64,000 bases of DNA from Neisseria dentiae (GTDB lineage: Bacteria; Pseudomonadota; Gammaproteobacteria; Burkholderiales; Neisseriaceae), in assembly GCF_024580525.1 (NCBI RefSeq), contig NZ_JANIKQ010000010.1:39396-103395 (forward strand), written 5' to 3'. Positions 42,891 to 50,706 of the stretch are shown here, one piece after another. Positions within the stretch are counted from its first letter, which is position 1. Every line of letters starts with the position of its first letter. A program made the translations under genes and the position numbers. The notes beneath the pieces are model-generated. The model was given only the letters and a program-made list of their open reading frames with translations. It did not search any database and had not been told where the DNA came from.

Positions 42891-45059
42891 TTAAAGTTTA
42901 TTCGGAACCGTCAAAATAATCCTCGTATAGGAACCGGTACGCGTAGCCAAAGATACTTTGCCTTTCATCTGTTTAACGCGGTCGCTGACAATGTCCATGC
43001 CTACTCCTCTGCCGGCATCTTCACTGCTGCCGGCAGCAGTAGAAAAGCCCGGAGCAAATACTTTTTGTATCAATGCGCGGCTATCCAGTTTAGCGGCCTC
43101 TTCATGGGAATAATCACCTTGTTCTACCAGCTTGCTGCGGATTAGCTCCGGATTAATACCCGCACCGTCGTCTTGAACAGTCAACCGCACGAAATCATCA
43201 CCATCTTCCAAAACCAAACGTATATGGCCCGCATCAAGTTTGTGCTGCTTAATACGTTCTTCAGGCGTTTCAATACCATGCACCACCGCGTTACGCAGCA
43301 GTTGTACCGCCAGTTCCCGAAGTTGGCTTCTGATAGTCAGATTAACTGCTTGGTTATCCATACCCTCGCAGCTGAAGTCCACTTTTTTATGATTCCGTTG
43401 CGCAAGCTCTTCAACATATTTCGATAATTGCCCTTTAACCGGTTCAGAATTGGTAGCCCGCCGAACCGCCTGACGGGAAGATTTGCCGTTATTATCTGTA
43501 GTCAGGTTATTGATGCGGTTATTGAAGTCTTCGATAGTTTGGGTCAGGTTGAATAACTCTTCCAAAGAAACTGCCAGCGTCAGGAAGTCTTCGCCATTCA
43601 AAGTTTTCCTGCCTTGCAGATCCCGCAAACTGTCTTCCAAATGTTCGGCGATAGAAACAAAACCATGCAAACTCAACGAGCTGGCATCACCCTTCAAGCC
43701 GTGCACTTCGCGGAAAATAGTTCTCAGCTTATTAAAGAAATCAGCCTGCGCCTGTACCGGCTGTTTCAATACTTCGTTAATGCTGTTATTGCATTTCTTG
43801 GCCGACTCGATGAAATCGGTTAACAGTTGCACATCGGCATTTAAAATGAACGACAGCATTTCCATCTGCAAATCATTCTGCTCACGCTCTTTGGCGATTT
43901 TGTCTTCCAGCAATACGGCATTGGTTACGTCACTTACGCTAACAAGCACCCGGGTAATTTCCCCGTCTTGGTAAACGCGGTTAAATTTGAAATCAAGGTA
44001 GCGTGTTTCTTTAACACCCGACTGGTTAGTCACATTCATCGGGCTGCGCGCCAAAGGGTTCAAGCTTTCAATTAATTTTTCTTTGGTGCGCGGATTATAA
44101 AGCTGGCGCACAAAACTGCCTGCGGTTTCCAAATCTGCGGGATTGGATACCATATCAGACAAGACACTAAGCATATTCTGACCGGCAAAATCTTTCTTAC
44201 CCCACAAACGCTCCAATTCATCCGAATATTGGGAACCGATATTCAGGTTCTTATCCAATAGAAACAAACCGCTATTTACCGTTTGCAAAATCTCACGGTT
44301 TTCGCGACGAACAAGAGCAGCCGCTTGGTCGGCCTTACCTAAACGGCGCATAAAGAAGCTTACGAAAAATAGAAAGTACAGTAACGATAAGCCGATACCA
44401 ACCATCTGCACTATTCTCAACTTAGCAGAGTTTTCCGTAACATCTTCATTTAAAGAAACAATAATTTCATCAATGCTTTCATAAAGCGTATCTTGGTTAT
44501 CTGCTGCAAATACCACAACCGCTTTAGCAAAGTCGGGATCCGACCCTGAAGCTACCGGATATTTAATTGCACTATCAAGCAGCGGTTGGTATTGTTTCCA
44601 AATTTCTTGAACCTTACCGAGCGGTTGACGGACAGCTCCCTGACCGAGGGCTTCAACGCTATCCACCCCTTCCACCACATCATACGCGCCACCTTTATCC
44701 ATGACGTTGATTAAGTTTTGCGCATAGTTGTGGGTTTCTTCCAAAAGTTTTTGATTTTCAACTTGATTGGCAACATACTCCGTCTTATCTCCCTGCCCTT
44801 GCTCGGCAGCATATTCCAAGTTTGCCAACTGCAAGGATTGGGTTGTTACCAACAAATCATAGAAAATATCACTCAAGGTGCCGGCTGCATCGATTTGAAC
44901 CTGGCTTTTATTGACTTGCTGCGCAAGAAGATAGCCGCAATACATCAGCCCCGAAACGATGGCCAGAAATACGGCGATAGAAATAATGATACCGCGATAA
45001 CGCTTTAATGAGGAATTTTGCTCATCCGTTAACTCTGCAACAGTTTGAGTATTACTCAT
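42891..45059 (-). CDS. Membrane CheA-like sensor histidine kinase
   Basis: A 722-residue hybrid of a transmembrane sensor and a CheA core. It has membrane segments at about 24-46 and 219-237 flanking a periplasmic helical domain, a PAS-like region at about 255-380, then an Hpt domain with H453 in FREVHGLKGDASS. The ATPase has N-box LLRNAVVHG (587-595), DDGAGI (630-635) and GRGVGMDI (683-690). It ends directly after the ATPase, so the CheW-binding P5 domain of CheA is missing and the kinase need not couple to chemoreceptors. Neisseria have no flagella; an effect on type IV pili or another surface process is possible but only inferred. An AAGGGG ribosome site precedes the ATG. Confidence 0.88.
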   Translation of the reverse strand: MSNTQTVAELTDEQNSSLKRYRGIIISIAVFLAIVSGLMYCGYLLAQQVNKSQVQIDAAGTLSDIFYDLLVTTQSLQLANLEYAAEQGQGDKTEYVANQVENQKLLEETHNYAQNLINVMDKGGAYDVVEGVDSVEALGQGAVRQPLGKVQEIWKQYQPLLDSAIKYPVASGSDPDFAKAVVVFAADNQDTLYESIDEIIVSLNEDVTENSAKLRIVQMVGIGLSLLYFLFFVSFFMRRLGKADQAAALVRRENREILQTVNSGLFLLDKNLNIGSQYSDELERLWGKKDFAGQNMLSVLSDMVSNPADLETAGSFVRQLYNPRTKEKLIESLNPLARSPMNVTNQSGVKETRYLDFKFNRVYQDGEITRVLVSVSDVTNAVLLEDKIAKEREQNDLQMEMLSFILNADVQLLTDFIESAKKCNNSINEVLKQPVQAQADFFNKLRTIFREVHGLKGDASSLSLHGFVSIAEHLEDSLRDLQGRKTLNGEDFLTLAVSLEELFNLTQTIEDFNNRINNLTTDNNGKSSRQAVRRATNSEPVKGQLSKYVEELAQRNHKKVDFSCEGMDNQAVNLTIRSQLRELAVQLLRNAVVHGIETPEERIKQHKLDAGHIRLVLEDGDDFVRLTVQDDGAGINPELIRSKLVEQGDYSHEEAAKLDSRALIQKVFAPGFSTAAGSSEDAGRGVGMDIVSDRVKQMKGKVSLATRTGSYTRIILTVPNKL

Positions 45060-45269
45060 AGCATCCCCTTCTTAATTGGTCATAAACAGTGCTTTACAAA
45101 AATGTTTTTATCCAGACCAAAAGCAGTTTTAATTTGACATCTTCCCTTAAAACCACATTCAACCAAGATACAATATACCAAATAACTTTCTTTATTTCAG
45201 CAACACTACCAATTTAATGTGACAGTTACAACCATCCAAAGTTCACCCAAAAAGGATAATCTTTATTAT
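45060..45269. other. AT-rich intergenic region upstream of the kinase gene
   Basis: No gene is seen. It should contain the operon promoter on the minus strand. I do not see a confident pair of boxes. Confidence 0.3.
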
Positions 45270-45437
45270 TTATAACAGCTTATATTTATCAATTCCATTG
45301 TCGTTGATTTGATACACAAGTTTACTATTATCTAAAAAATAGACTTCGCCATTTATTCTCCATCCCATACCAGCTAGAGCCGCCACCAAACCATATTCTT
45401 GCAAGACGTAGGCTAGAGAAGCATTGGCAAAATTCGC
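45270..45437 (-). pseudogene. Gene remnant, C-terminal fragment
   Basis: A 55-codon open stretch with protein-like composition (SLAYVLQEYGLVAALAGMGW, then INGEVYFLDNSKLVYQIND) ends in a stop. Just upstream an in-frame TAA interrupts what still looks coding (RYGLGAVGSV). The only internal ATG would leave 32 residues. I do not recognise the family. Its AT-rich codon use differs from that of the ribosomal genes next to it. It could be a decayed toxin-type or phage-related tail. Confidence 0.4.
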
Positions 45438-45473
45438 TTAAACCGAACCAACTGCGCCCAATCCATAACGAAA

Positions 45474-45499
45474 AAGCCCTTACTTTTCAGCAAGGGCTT
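45474..45499 (-). terminator. Terminator of rpmB-rpmG
   Basis: Perfect 8-bp stem aagccctt / aagggctt with a 10-base loop. On the minus strand it is followed by a T run. It lies 25 bases beyond the rpmG stop. Confidence 0.8.
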
Positions 45500-45523
45500 C
45501 ACGGTTGCATATTGCAAACCGAT

Positions 45524-45679
45524 TTATTTCAATTTGGTTTCTTTGTAAATCACGTGCTTGCGGGCAACCGGATCGAATTTTTTAATCTCCAGTTTGCCGG
45601 GCATGGTACGTTTGTTTTTGGTCGTGGTGTAGAAGTGACCGGTACCGGCTGATGATTCCAATTTGATTTTATCGCGCAT
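45524..45679 (-). CDS. rpmG: 50S ribosomal protein L33
   Basis: A 51-residue L33 starting [19 protein letters not shown] and ending with the [16 protein letters not shown] pattern. There are no zinc-binding cysteines, so it is the C-minus, zinc-independent type. It follows rpmB by 25 bases, as in most proteobacteria. Confidence 0.97.
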   Translation of the reverse strand: MRDKIKLESSAGTGHFYTTTKNKRTMPGKLEIKKFDPVARKHVIYKETKLK

Positions 45680-45704
45680 TACAGTATTCCTTGTAATTCG
45701 TTAA

Positions 45705-45938
45705 TTAAGCTTCGCCGCGGGCGCGCATTTCAGCCAAAACAACATCGATGCCTACTTTGTCGATGGTGCGCAGCGCAGCATTGGATACGCGCAGGCGAAC
45801 CCAGCGGTTTTCACTTTCTACCCAGAAACGACGTGATTGCAAGTTGGGCAAAAAACGACGTTTGGTTTTGTTGTTGGCGTGTGATACGTTATTGCCAGAC
45901 ATCGGGCGTTTACCGGTCACTTTGCAAACTCGTGCCAT
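45705..45938 (-). CDS. rpmB: 50S ribosomal protein L28
   Basis: A 77-residue L28 beginning [29 protein letters not shown], with the conserved NLQSRRFW block. The chosen ATG is the family start and follows a ggagac site; a longer frame upstream would add 22 non-conserved residues. First gene of rpmB-rpmG. Confidence 0.97.
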   Translation of the reverse strand: MARVCKVTGKRPMSGNNVSHANNKTKRRFLPNLQSRRFWVESENRWVRLRVSNAALRTIDKVGIDVVLAEMRARGEA

Positions 45939-46073
45939 GGTTAGTCTCCAAACTTCTAAAATAGTAAAACGCGATTTATACCACAAAAAGCATTTGTGTT
46001 TCAAGCTTGTTTTTTGAAAAGGCGGTGTTTTTCTGTTTCCTCAGGGCGGATTCTGTTGTTTTCAAACCGAATA

Positions 46074-46110
46074 GTAGAGGCCGTCTGAAAGGTTTTCAGA
46101 CGGCCTCTAC
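46074..46110. terminator. Inverted DUS terminator after purH
   Basis: gtagaggccgtctgaaa / tttcagacggcctctac, a 17-bp stem with a 3-base loop, between the purH end and the rpmB upstream region. Confidence 0.8.
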
Positions 46111-46138
46111 GAGTTTTTACTGCATATTATTAAATGTA

Positions 46139-47716
46139 TCAATGGCGGAAATGGCGCACGCCGGTGAGCACCATCGCAATGCCGTGTTCGTCGGCTGCGT
46201 CGAACACTTCCTGATCGCGCATCGAGCCGCCGGGGTGGATGATGGCTTTGATGCCCTGTTCGGCAATCACGTCGATGCCGTCGCGGAACGGGAAGAAGGC
46301 GTCTGATGCGGCGCAGGCACCATTCAGATCGAAGCCGCCGTCCTGCGCTTTGCGGGCGGCGATGCGGGTGGAGTCGACACGGCTCATTTGCCCTGCGCCG
46401 ATGCCGTAGGTTTGGCCGCCTTTGCCGAACACGATGGCATTGGATTTCACGAACTTCGCCACGTTCCACACAAACATCAAATCCGCCCATTCCTGCTCGG
46501 TCGGTTGGCGTTTGCTCACCACTTTCAAATCTTCGCGGCGGATGCGGTGGATGTCTGGCGTTTGCACCAACAGGCCGCCGCCCACGCGTTTGAGTTCGAA
46601 GCGGTTGGCACCGGCCAAAAGCGGCACTTCCAACACGCGCACGTTTTTCTTGGCGGCGATGATTTCTTTGGCTTTGTCGGTGAATTTCGGCGCCATCAGC
46701 ACTTCGAGGAACTGGCCGGTAACGGCTTCTACGGTTTCGGCGTCCACTTCGCGGTTAAAGGCGATGATGCCGCCGAACGCGCTGGTGGTGTCGGTGGCGA
46801 ACGCCAGTTTGTAGGCGTTGAGCGGGGTATCGGCCACCGCCACGCCGCAGGGATTGGCGTGTTTCACGATGACGCAGGCGGGTGCGTCAAACGCTTTAAC
46901 CGCTTCCCAAGCCGCGTCGGCATCGGCGATGTTGTTGTAAGACAATTCTTTGCCCTGCAACTGGTTATAGGCGGCCAGGCTGCCGGCGGCAGGATACAGG
47001 TCGCGGTAGAACGCGGCTTGCTGGTGCGGGTTTTCGCCGTAGCGCATTTCCTGCACTTTCACCCAGCTTTGGTTGAACTGTTCAGGGAATTCGCGGATTT
47101 CCGGCTCGCCCGAAAGTTTTTCGTCCGACACGCTGGTTAAATAATTGGAAATCATGCCGTCGTATTGGGCGGTATGACTGAAGGCTTTGCGCGAAAGGTT
47201 GAAGCGGGTTTTGTCGCTCAGCTTGCCGCCGTTGTTTTGCAACTCTTCAATCACTGCGGCGAAATCGCCGTTGTCGGTAACGATGGCGACGTGTTTCCAG
47301 TTTTTGGCGGCGGAGCGCACCATGGTGGGGCCGCCGATGTCGATGTTTTCAATCGCGTCTTCCAGCGTGCAGCCGGGTTTGGCGATGGTGGCGGCAAACG
47401 GATAAAGGTTGACGCACACCAGATCGATGTTGCCGATGCCGTGCTCTTCCATTTTGGCGACGTGTTCGTCCAAATCGCGGCGGCCGAGGATGCCGCCGTG
47501 GATTTTCGGGTGCAGTGTTTTGACGCGGCCGTCGAGCATTTCGGGGAAGCCGGTGTAATCGGCCACTTCGATAACGGGTATGCCGGCGTCGGCCAGCAGT
47601 TTGGCGGTACCGCCGGTGGAGAGGATTTCCACGCCGAGTTTATCGAGCGATTGGGCGAATTCGACAACGCCTGTTTTGTCGGACAGGCTGATAAGGGCAC
47701 GTTTTACGGTTGCCAT
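46139..47716 (-). CDS. purH: AICAR formyltransferase / IMP cyclohydrolase PurH
   Basis: A 525-residue bifunctional enzyme catalysing the last two steps of IMP synthesis. The N-terminal MGS-like cyclohydrolase domain has [15 protein letters not shown] and [13 protein letters not shown]. The transformylase part has [14 protein letters not shown] (catalytic Lys-His), the [14 protein letters not shown] block and the [14 protein letters not shown] block. The C-terminus is [10 protein letters not shown]. Length is as usual. It is a stand-alone unit, with DUS terminators on both sides. Confidence 0.97.
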   Translation of the reverse strand: MATVKRALISLSDKTGVVEFAQSLDKLGVEILSTGGTAKLLADAGIPVIEVADYTGFPEMLDGRVKTLHPKIHGGILGRRDLDEHVAKMEEHGIGNIDLVCVNLYPFAATIAKPGCTLEDAIENIDIGGPTMVRSAAKNWKHVAIVTDNGDFAAVIEELQNNGGKLSDKTRFNLSRKAFSHTAQYDGMISNYLTSVSDEKLSGEPEIREFPEQFNQSWVKVQEMRYGENPHQQAAFYRDLYPAAGSLAAYNQLQGKELSYNNIADADAAWEAVKAFDAPACVIVKHANPCGVAVADTPLNAYKLAFATDTTSAFGGIIAFNREVDAETVEAVTGQFLEVLMAPKFTDKAKEIIAAKKNVRVLEVPLLAGANRFELKRVGGGLLVQTPDIHRIRREDLKVVSKRQPTEQEWADLMFVWNVAKFVKSNAIVFGKGGQTYGIGAGQMSRVDSTRIAARKAQDGGFDLNGACAASDAFFPFRDGIDVIAEQGIKAIIHPGGSMRDQEVFDAADEHGIAMVLTGVRHFRH

Positions 47717-47766
47717 TTCGGTTCCTTATTTTAAAGAGTCAAACAACGGTAGATAAAGATAATCAT

Positions 47767-47803
47767 AAGGCCGTCTGAAAACATGATGCTTTCAGACGGC
47801 CTT
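47767..47803. terminator. Inverted DUS terminator after fis
   Basis: aaggccgtctgaaa (47767-47780) and tttcagacggcctt (47790-47803), 9-base loop, just beyond the fis stop. Confidence 0.75.
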
Positions 47804-47811
47804 GTTTTACA

Positions 47812-48057
47812 TTATGAATCCAGCAAACCATACTGCACCAGTTTCTTGCGCAGGGTGTTGCGGTTCAGCCCCAGCATGGCGGCGGCTTTGCTCTGGTTGC
47901 CGCCGCATTCGGCCATCACGCACCGCAGCAGCGGTTTTTCAACCTGCTCCAGCACCATATCGTATACGCCGCAGGCGGCTTCGCCGTTGAGGTCGCGGAA
48001 ATATTGTTGTAGGTTTTGTTCGATACAGTGGGCGATGTCGGGCGGGGTGTTTTTCAT
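47812..48057 (-). CDS. fis: DNA-binding protein Fis
   Basis: An 81-residue Fis-family nucleoid protein. The C-terminal helix-turn-helix is clear (GGNQSKAAAMLGLNRNTLRKKL), and the start MKNTPPDIAHCIEQNL fits. It lies downstream of dusB on the same strand, the classical dusB-fis arrangement. It probably bends DNA at rRNA and other promoters. A longer upstream start was rejected because it enters the gap after dusB without homology. Confidence 0.93.
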   Translation of the reverse strand: MKNTPPDIAHCIEQNLQQYFRDLNGEAACGVYDMVLEQVEKPLLRCVMAECGGNQSKAAAMLGLNRNTLRKKLVQYGLLDS

Positions 48058-48134
48058 GATTTCTCTTATTATATATGTATTTATTTTATGTGTTCGGACA
48101 GCTTGCGGGTGCAGAGGCCGTCTGAAAATACTGC

Positions 48135-49133
48135 TTAACGGTAGGCACACGGCCAGCGGTCGGTGGTTTCGGGGGCTTTTTCCAAAAACGCCGCCAGCGC
48201 ATCGTATTGCTCCGCCGCGCTTTCCATGCGGTTGATTTCGCGGCGGACGGTTTCGCCGGCGGGCAGCTCAGCTATATACCAACCTATGTGTTTGCGGGCG
48301 ATGCGCACGCCGTCGCGCTCGCCGTAAAATTCGTGCATGGCGCCGATATGGCGCAAGGCGGTTTCGCCGCATTGCGCCACGCTCAGCGGCTCAGGCAGGC
48401 GGCCGTGTTCGGCGAAATAGCTTATATCGCGGAACAGCCACGGCTGCCCCTGCGCCCCGCGTCCTATCATGATGCCGTCGGCACCGGTTTGCGCCAGCAC
48501 GGCCTGCGCTTTCTGCGGGCTGGTGATGTCGCCGTTCACCCACACGGGTATGTTCAGACGGCTTTTGGCTTCGGCAATCAAGTCGTATGATGCCTCACCC
48601 CGATACATCTGCGTGCGCGTGCGCCCGTGAATGGCGATGGCGGCTATGCCCGCCTCTTCGGCCATGCGCGCTACGGTTAAGATGTTTTTGTGTTCGTCGT
48701 GCCAGCCCAAACGGGTTTTCAGGGTAACGGGCACATTAACGGCTTTTACCACGGCATTTAATATTTCGTACACCAGCGGTTCGTTCTGCATCAGTGCGCT
48801 GCCCGCCGAAACGTTGCAGACTTTTTTGGCCGGGCAGCCCATGTTGATGTCGATAACCTGCGCGCCCAGCCCGACGTTATAACGCGCGGCTTCGGCCATC
48901 TGCGCGGGGTCGTTGCCGGCAATCTGCACCGCCGCTATGCCGCTTTCGCCGGAAAAATCGCTGCGGCGCAGGGTTTTGCGGGTATGGCGCAGGGTCGGGT
49001 CGCTGTTGAGCATTTCGCCCACCGCCCAACCCGCGCCGTATTCGCGGCAGAGGCGGCGGAAAGGTTTGTCGGTAATGCCTGCCATCGGCGCAAGTGCGAC
49101 GGGGGTGTCTATCAGATAAGCGCCGATACGCAT
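48135..49133 (-). CDS. dusB: tRNA-dihydrouridine synthase DusB
   Basis: A 332-residue FMN enzyme reducing uridines in the tRNA D-loop: N-terminal APMAGITDKPFRRL, catalytic-cysteine block INMGCPAKKVCN, KTRLGW, IHGRTR, and GIMIGRGAQGQPWLF. The ATG that gives MRIGAYLI is the family start; the longer upstream frame lacks conservation. It probably forms an operon with fis. Confidence 0.95.
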   Translation of the reverse strand: MRIGAYLIDTPVALAPMAGITDKPFRRLCREYGAGWAVGEMLNSDPTLRHTRKTLRRSDFSGESGIAAVQIAGNDPAQMAEAARYNVGLGAQVIDINMGCPAKKVCNVSAGSALMQNEPLVYEILNAVVKAVNVPVTLKTRLGWHDEHKNILTVARMAEEAGIAAIAIHGRTRTQMYRGEASYDLIAEAKSRLNIPVWVNGDITSPQKAQAVLAQTGADGIMIGRGAQGQPWLFRDISYFAEHGRLPEPLSVAQCGETALRHIGAMHEFYGERDGVRIARKHIGWYIAELPAGETVRREINRMESAAEQYDALAAFLEKAPETTDRWPCAYR

Positions 49134-49462
49134 GGGTGGAACGGTGGGGTGTGAAAATGGCGATTGTACATTTTTTAAGCAGGTTTTCCAATTGGAAATT
49201 GCTTGGCCGCACAAAATTTTCAAACGGAAAAGCCGTTGATTGGAATGCTTATTTCATAATGGCGGCTTTCAGACGGCCTGTAAACCCGTTTAAGGGATTA
49301 CCTGCCGGCTGCTTTGCTCTGCAACCGTAAAGCTATCAGGCCGTCTGAAATATCGGTTTCAGACGGCCTTTCCATAATTTTTTCTTTAAAAACAATATAG
49401 TTTACTACCTGATGTCGGTACGTATTTCTCCACATCTGCGTTATCTTTAATGCAATGCTGCA
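49134..49462. other. Intergenic region with DUS copies
   Basis: No gene is seen. It holds one DUS near 49270 and an inverted DUS pair at 49338-49350 / 49357-49369 (6-base loop), which would end the minus-strand unit to its right. The dusB promoter should lie in the left part. Confidence 0.55.
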
Positions 49463-49663
49463 TCAGCGCCCGAACAATTCGGCCACCATTCTGACCTGTT
49501 CATCGGTATAGGCCTCGCCGCCGATTTTGGCCGTCAAGGCGAATTCGCCGCTTAAGCCTTTGTCGGCACAGGTTTGCTGCCAGCCTTGCAGGCGTTCTTC
49601 ATCGGTTTGCCGGTTTTTCAGGCGGCGTATGTTTCGGGCGGTTTTTTGGGTTTCGCTGTCCAT
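49463..49663 (-). CDS. Small conserved-type hypothetical protein
   Basis: A 66-residue charged, probably helical protein (RNIRRLKNRQTDEERLQGW), with a cysteine in QTCADKG and an acidic tail. The ATG chosen gives MDSETQKTARN; an upstream in-frame start would overlap the preceding gene. I do not recognise the family. It follows the DAHP-synthase-like gene by 47 bases and may be co-transcribed. Confidence 0.6.
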   Translation of the reverse strand: MDSETQKTARNIRRLKNRQTDEERLQGWQQTCADKGLSGEFALTAKIGGEAYTDEQVRMVAELFGR

Positions 49664-49710
49664 ATCTGCAACCTTTGCGGTGTTTTCAGGCGGCCTGCGG
49701 CCGGCAGGCT

Positions 49711-50586
49711 TCACAGGCTGTTCACAATCCCGTCGGCACCTGCCGCCTCGGCCAGTTTATATAAAACCTGCTGCGGCATATCGCCGTGCCACAGGCGGGT
49801 GATGTTGGCAATCACGGGCAGATGGCTGGCTTTGCGTACGCGCACGATGGCATCCACGTCCAAACGGTAGGGATGTTCCGGCTCGAAGCTGAGCGTGCCC
49901 GCTTCGCCGAGGATAATATGGTGGTTGCCGCGCAGGGCGATGTGTTCGGCGGCCACCAGCCATTCGTCGGCACGGTGGTGTTTGTCTTTGCACAGCACCA
50001 CAGGCGTGTTCAGACGGCCTACTTCGTCTTGCAGGGCGCGGTTGCTCATCAGTTCGCCGCCCAGATACAGTACGTCGGCTTCGGCCTCCAGCGCGGGGGC
50101 GAGCTGGCGAACATCACGTATGCGCACCACTGCGGGCTTGCCCGCTTCGTGGCAGCGTGCAATCTCCGCCTGCATGGTGCGGATTTGTTCTTTTTCGTTG
50201 CCGCTGCCGCCGGAGGCATACGGGCGCGCGGGCAGATAAAAAGGATCTGCAAACACCGCATCGGCGTTATCTGCGCGTTGCGGGTTGGCGGTTATATCAA
50301 GCATTCTGCCGCTGCCGAACGACACGCCGCGCACGGTAATCACGCTGCTTTCGGGCTGCGTTTCGCGGCTGATGATGCGCCATTCGTTCAACACGCGGAT
50401 GGCGCGCTCCACACCGGGCAGGCTTTCCAGCTCGTTGGGGTGGAACACCCGCTCGTCGCCCACCGCGCCGATAATGGTGCGCTCTTCGCCGCGCGAAATA
50501 TGTTCCTGCAAGCCCCTGCTGCGGATAAACCCGATCACCCGCTCCACCGCTTCCGGCGCTGCCTGCTTCTGCATCACGATAATCAT
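49711..50586 (-). CDS. DAHP synthase-like protein, probably catalytically altered
   Basis: A 291-residue protein resembling type I-beta 3-deoxy-7-phosphoheptulonate synthase. A ferredoxin-like regulatory N-domain (MIIVMQKQAAPEAVERVIGFIRSRG through IISRE) is followed by a barrel with YLGGELMSNRALQDEVGRLNTPVVL and EWLVAAEHIALRGNHHIILGEAG. The expected catalytic words are missing: the GPCS cysteine motif, the KPRTSPY block (here LPARPYASGG), the late PSH histidine (here NITRLWHG), and the whole C-terminal EVHP/SDG segment, which should follow GADG. The gene has an excellent GGAGG ribosome site, so it is probably expressed. A regulator or an enzyme with another reaction is possible. Confidence 0.7.
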   Translation of the reverse strand: MIIVMQKQAAPEAVERVIGFIRSRGLQEHISRGEERTIIGAVGDERVFHPNELESLPGVERAIRVLNEWRIISRETQPESSVITVRGVSFGSGRMLDITANPQRADNADAVFADPFYLPARPYASGGSGNEKEQIRTMQAEIARCHEAGKPAVVRIRDVRQLAPALEAEADVLYLGGELMSNRALQDEVGRLNTPVVLCKDKHHRADEWLVAAEHIALRGNHHIILGEAGTLSFEPEHPYRLDVDAIVRVRKASHLPVIANITRLWHGDMPQQVLYKLAEAAGADGIVNSL

Positions 50587-50706
50587 CGTAACCTCCTGAT
50601 TCCATTTGGCCGCATAGTAGCAATAATCTGCCGCGCGTGCCAGCCGCGCGGCGTTTCAAACGGCCTCTGTGCTATACTGCGCCCATTCACCGGTTATTCT
50701 TTCATC

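Noticed and set aside
49786..50706. Long N-terminal extension of the AsmA-family frame
   Set aside because: This part is antisense to the DAHP-synthase-like gene; the AsmA domain and membrane anchor begin at 50707.
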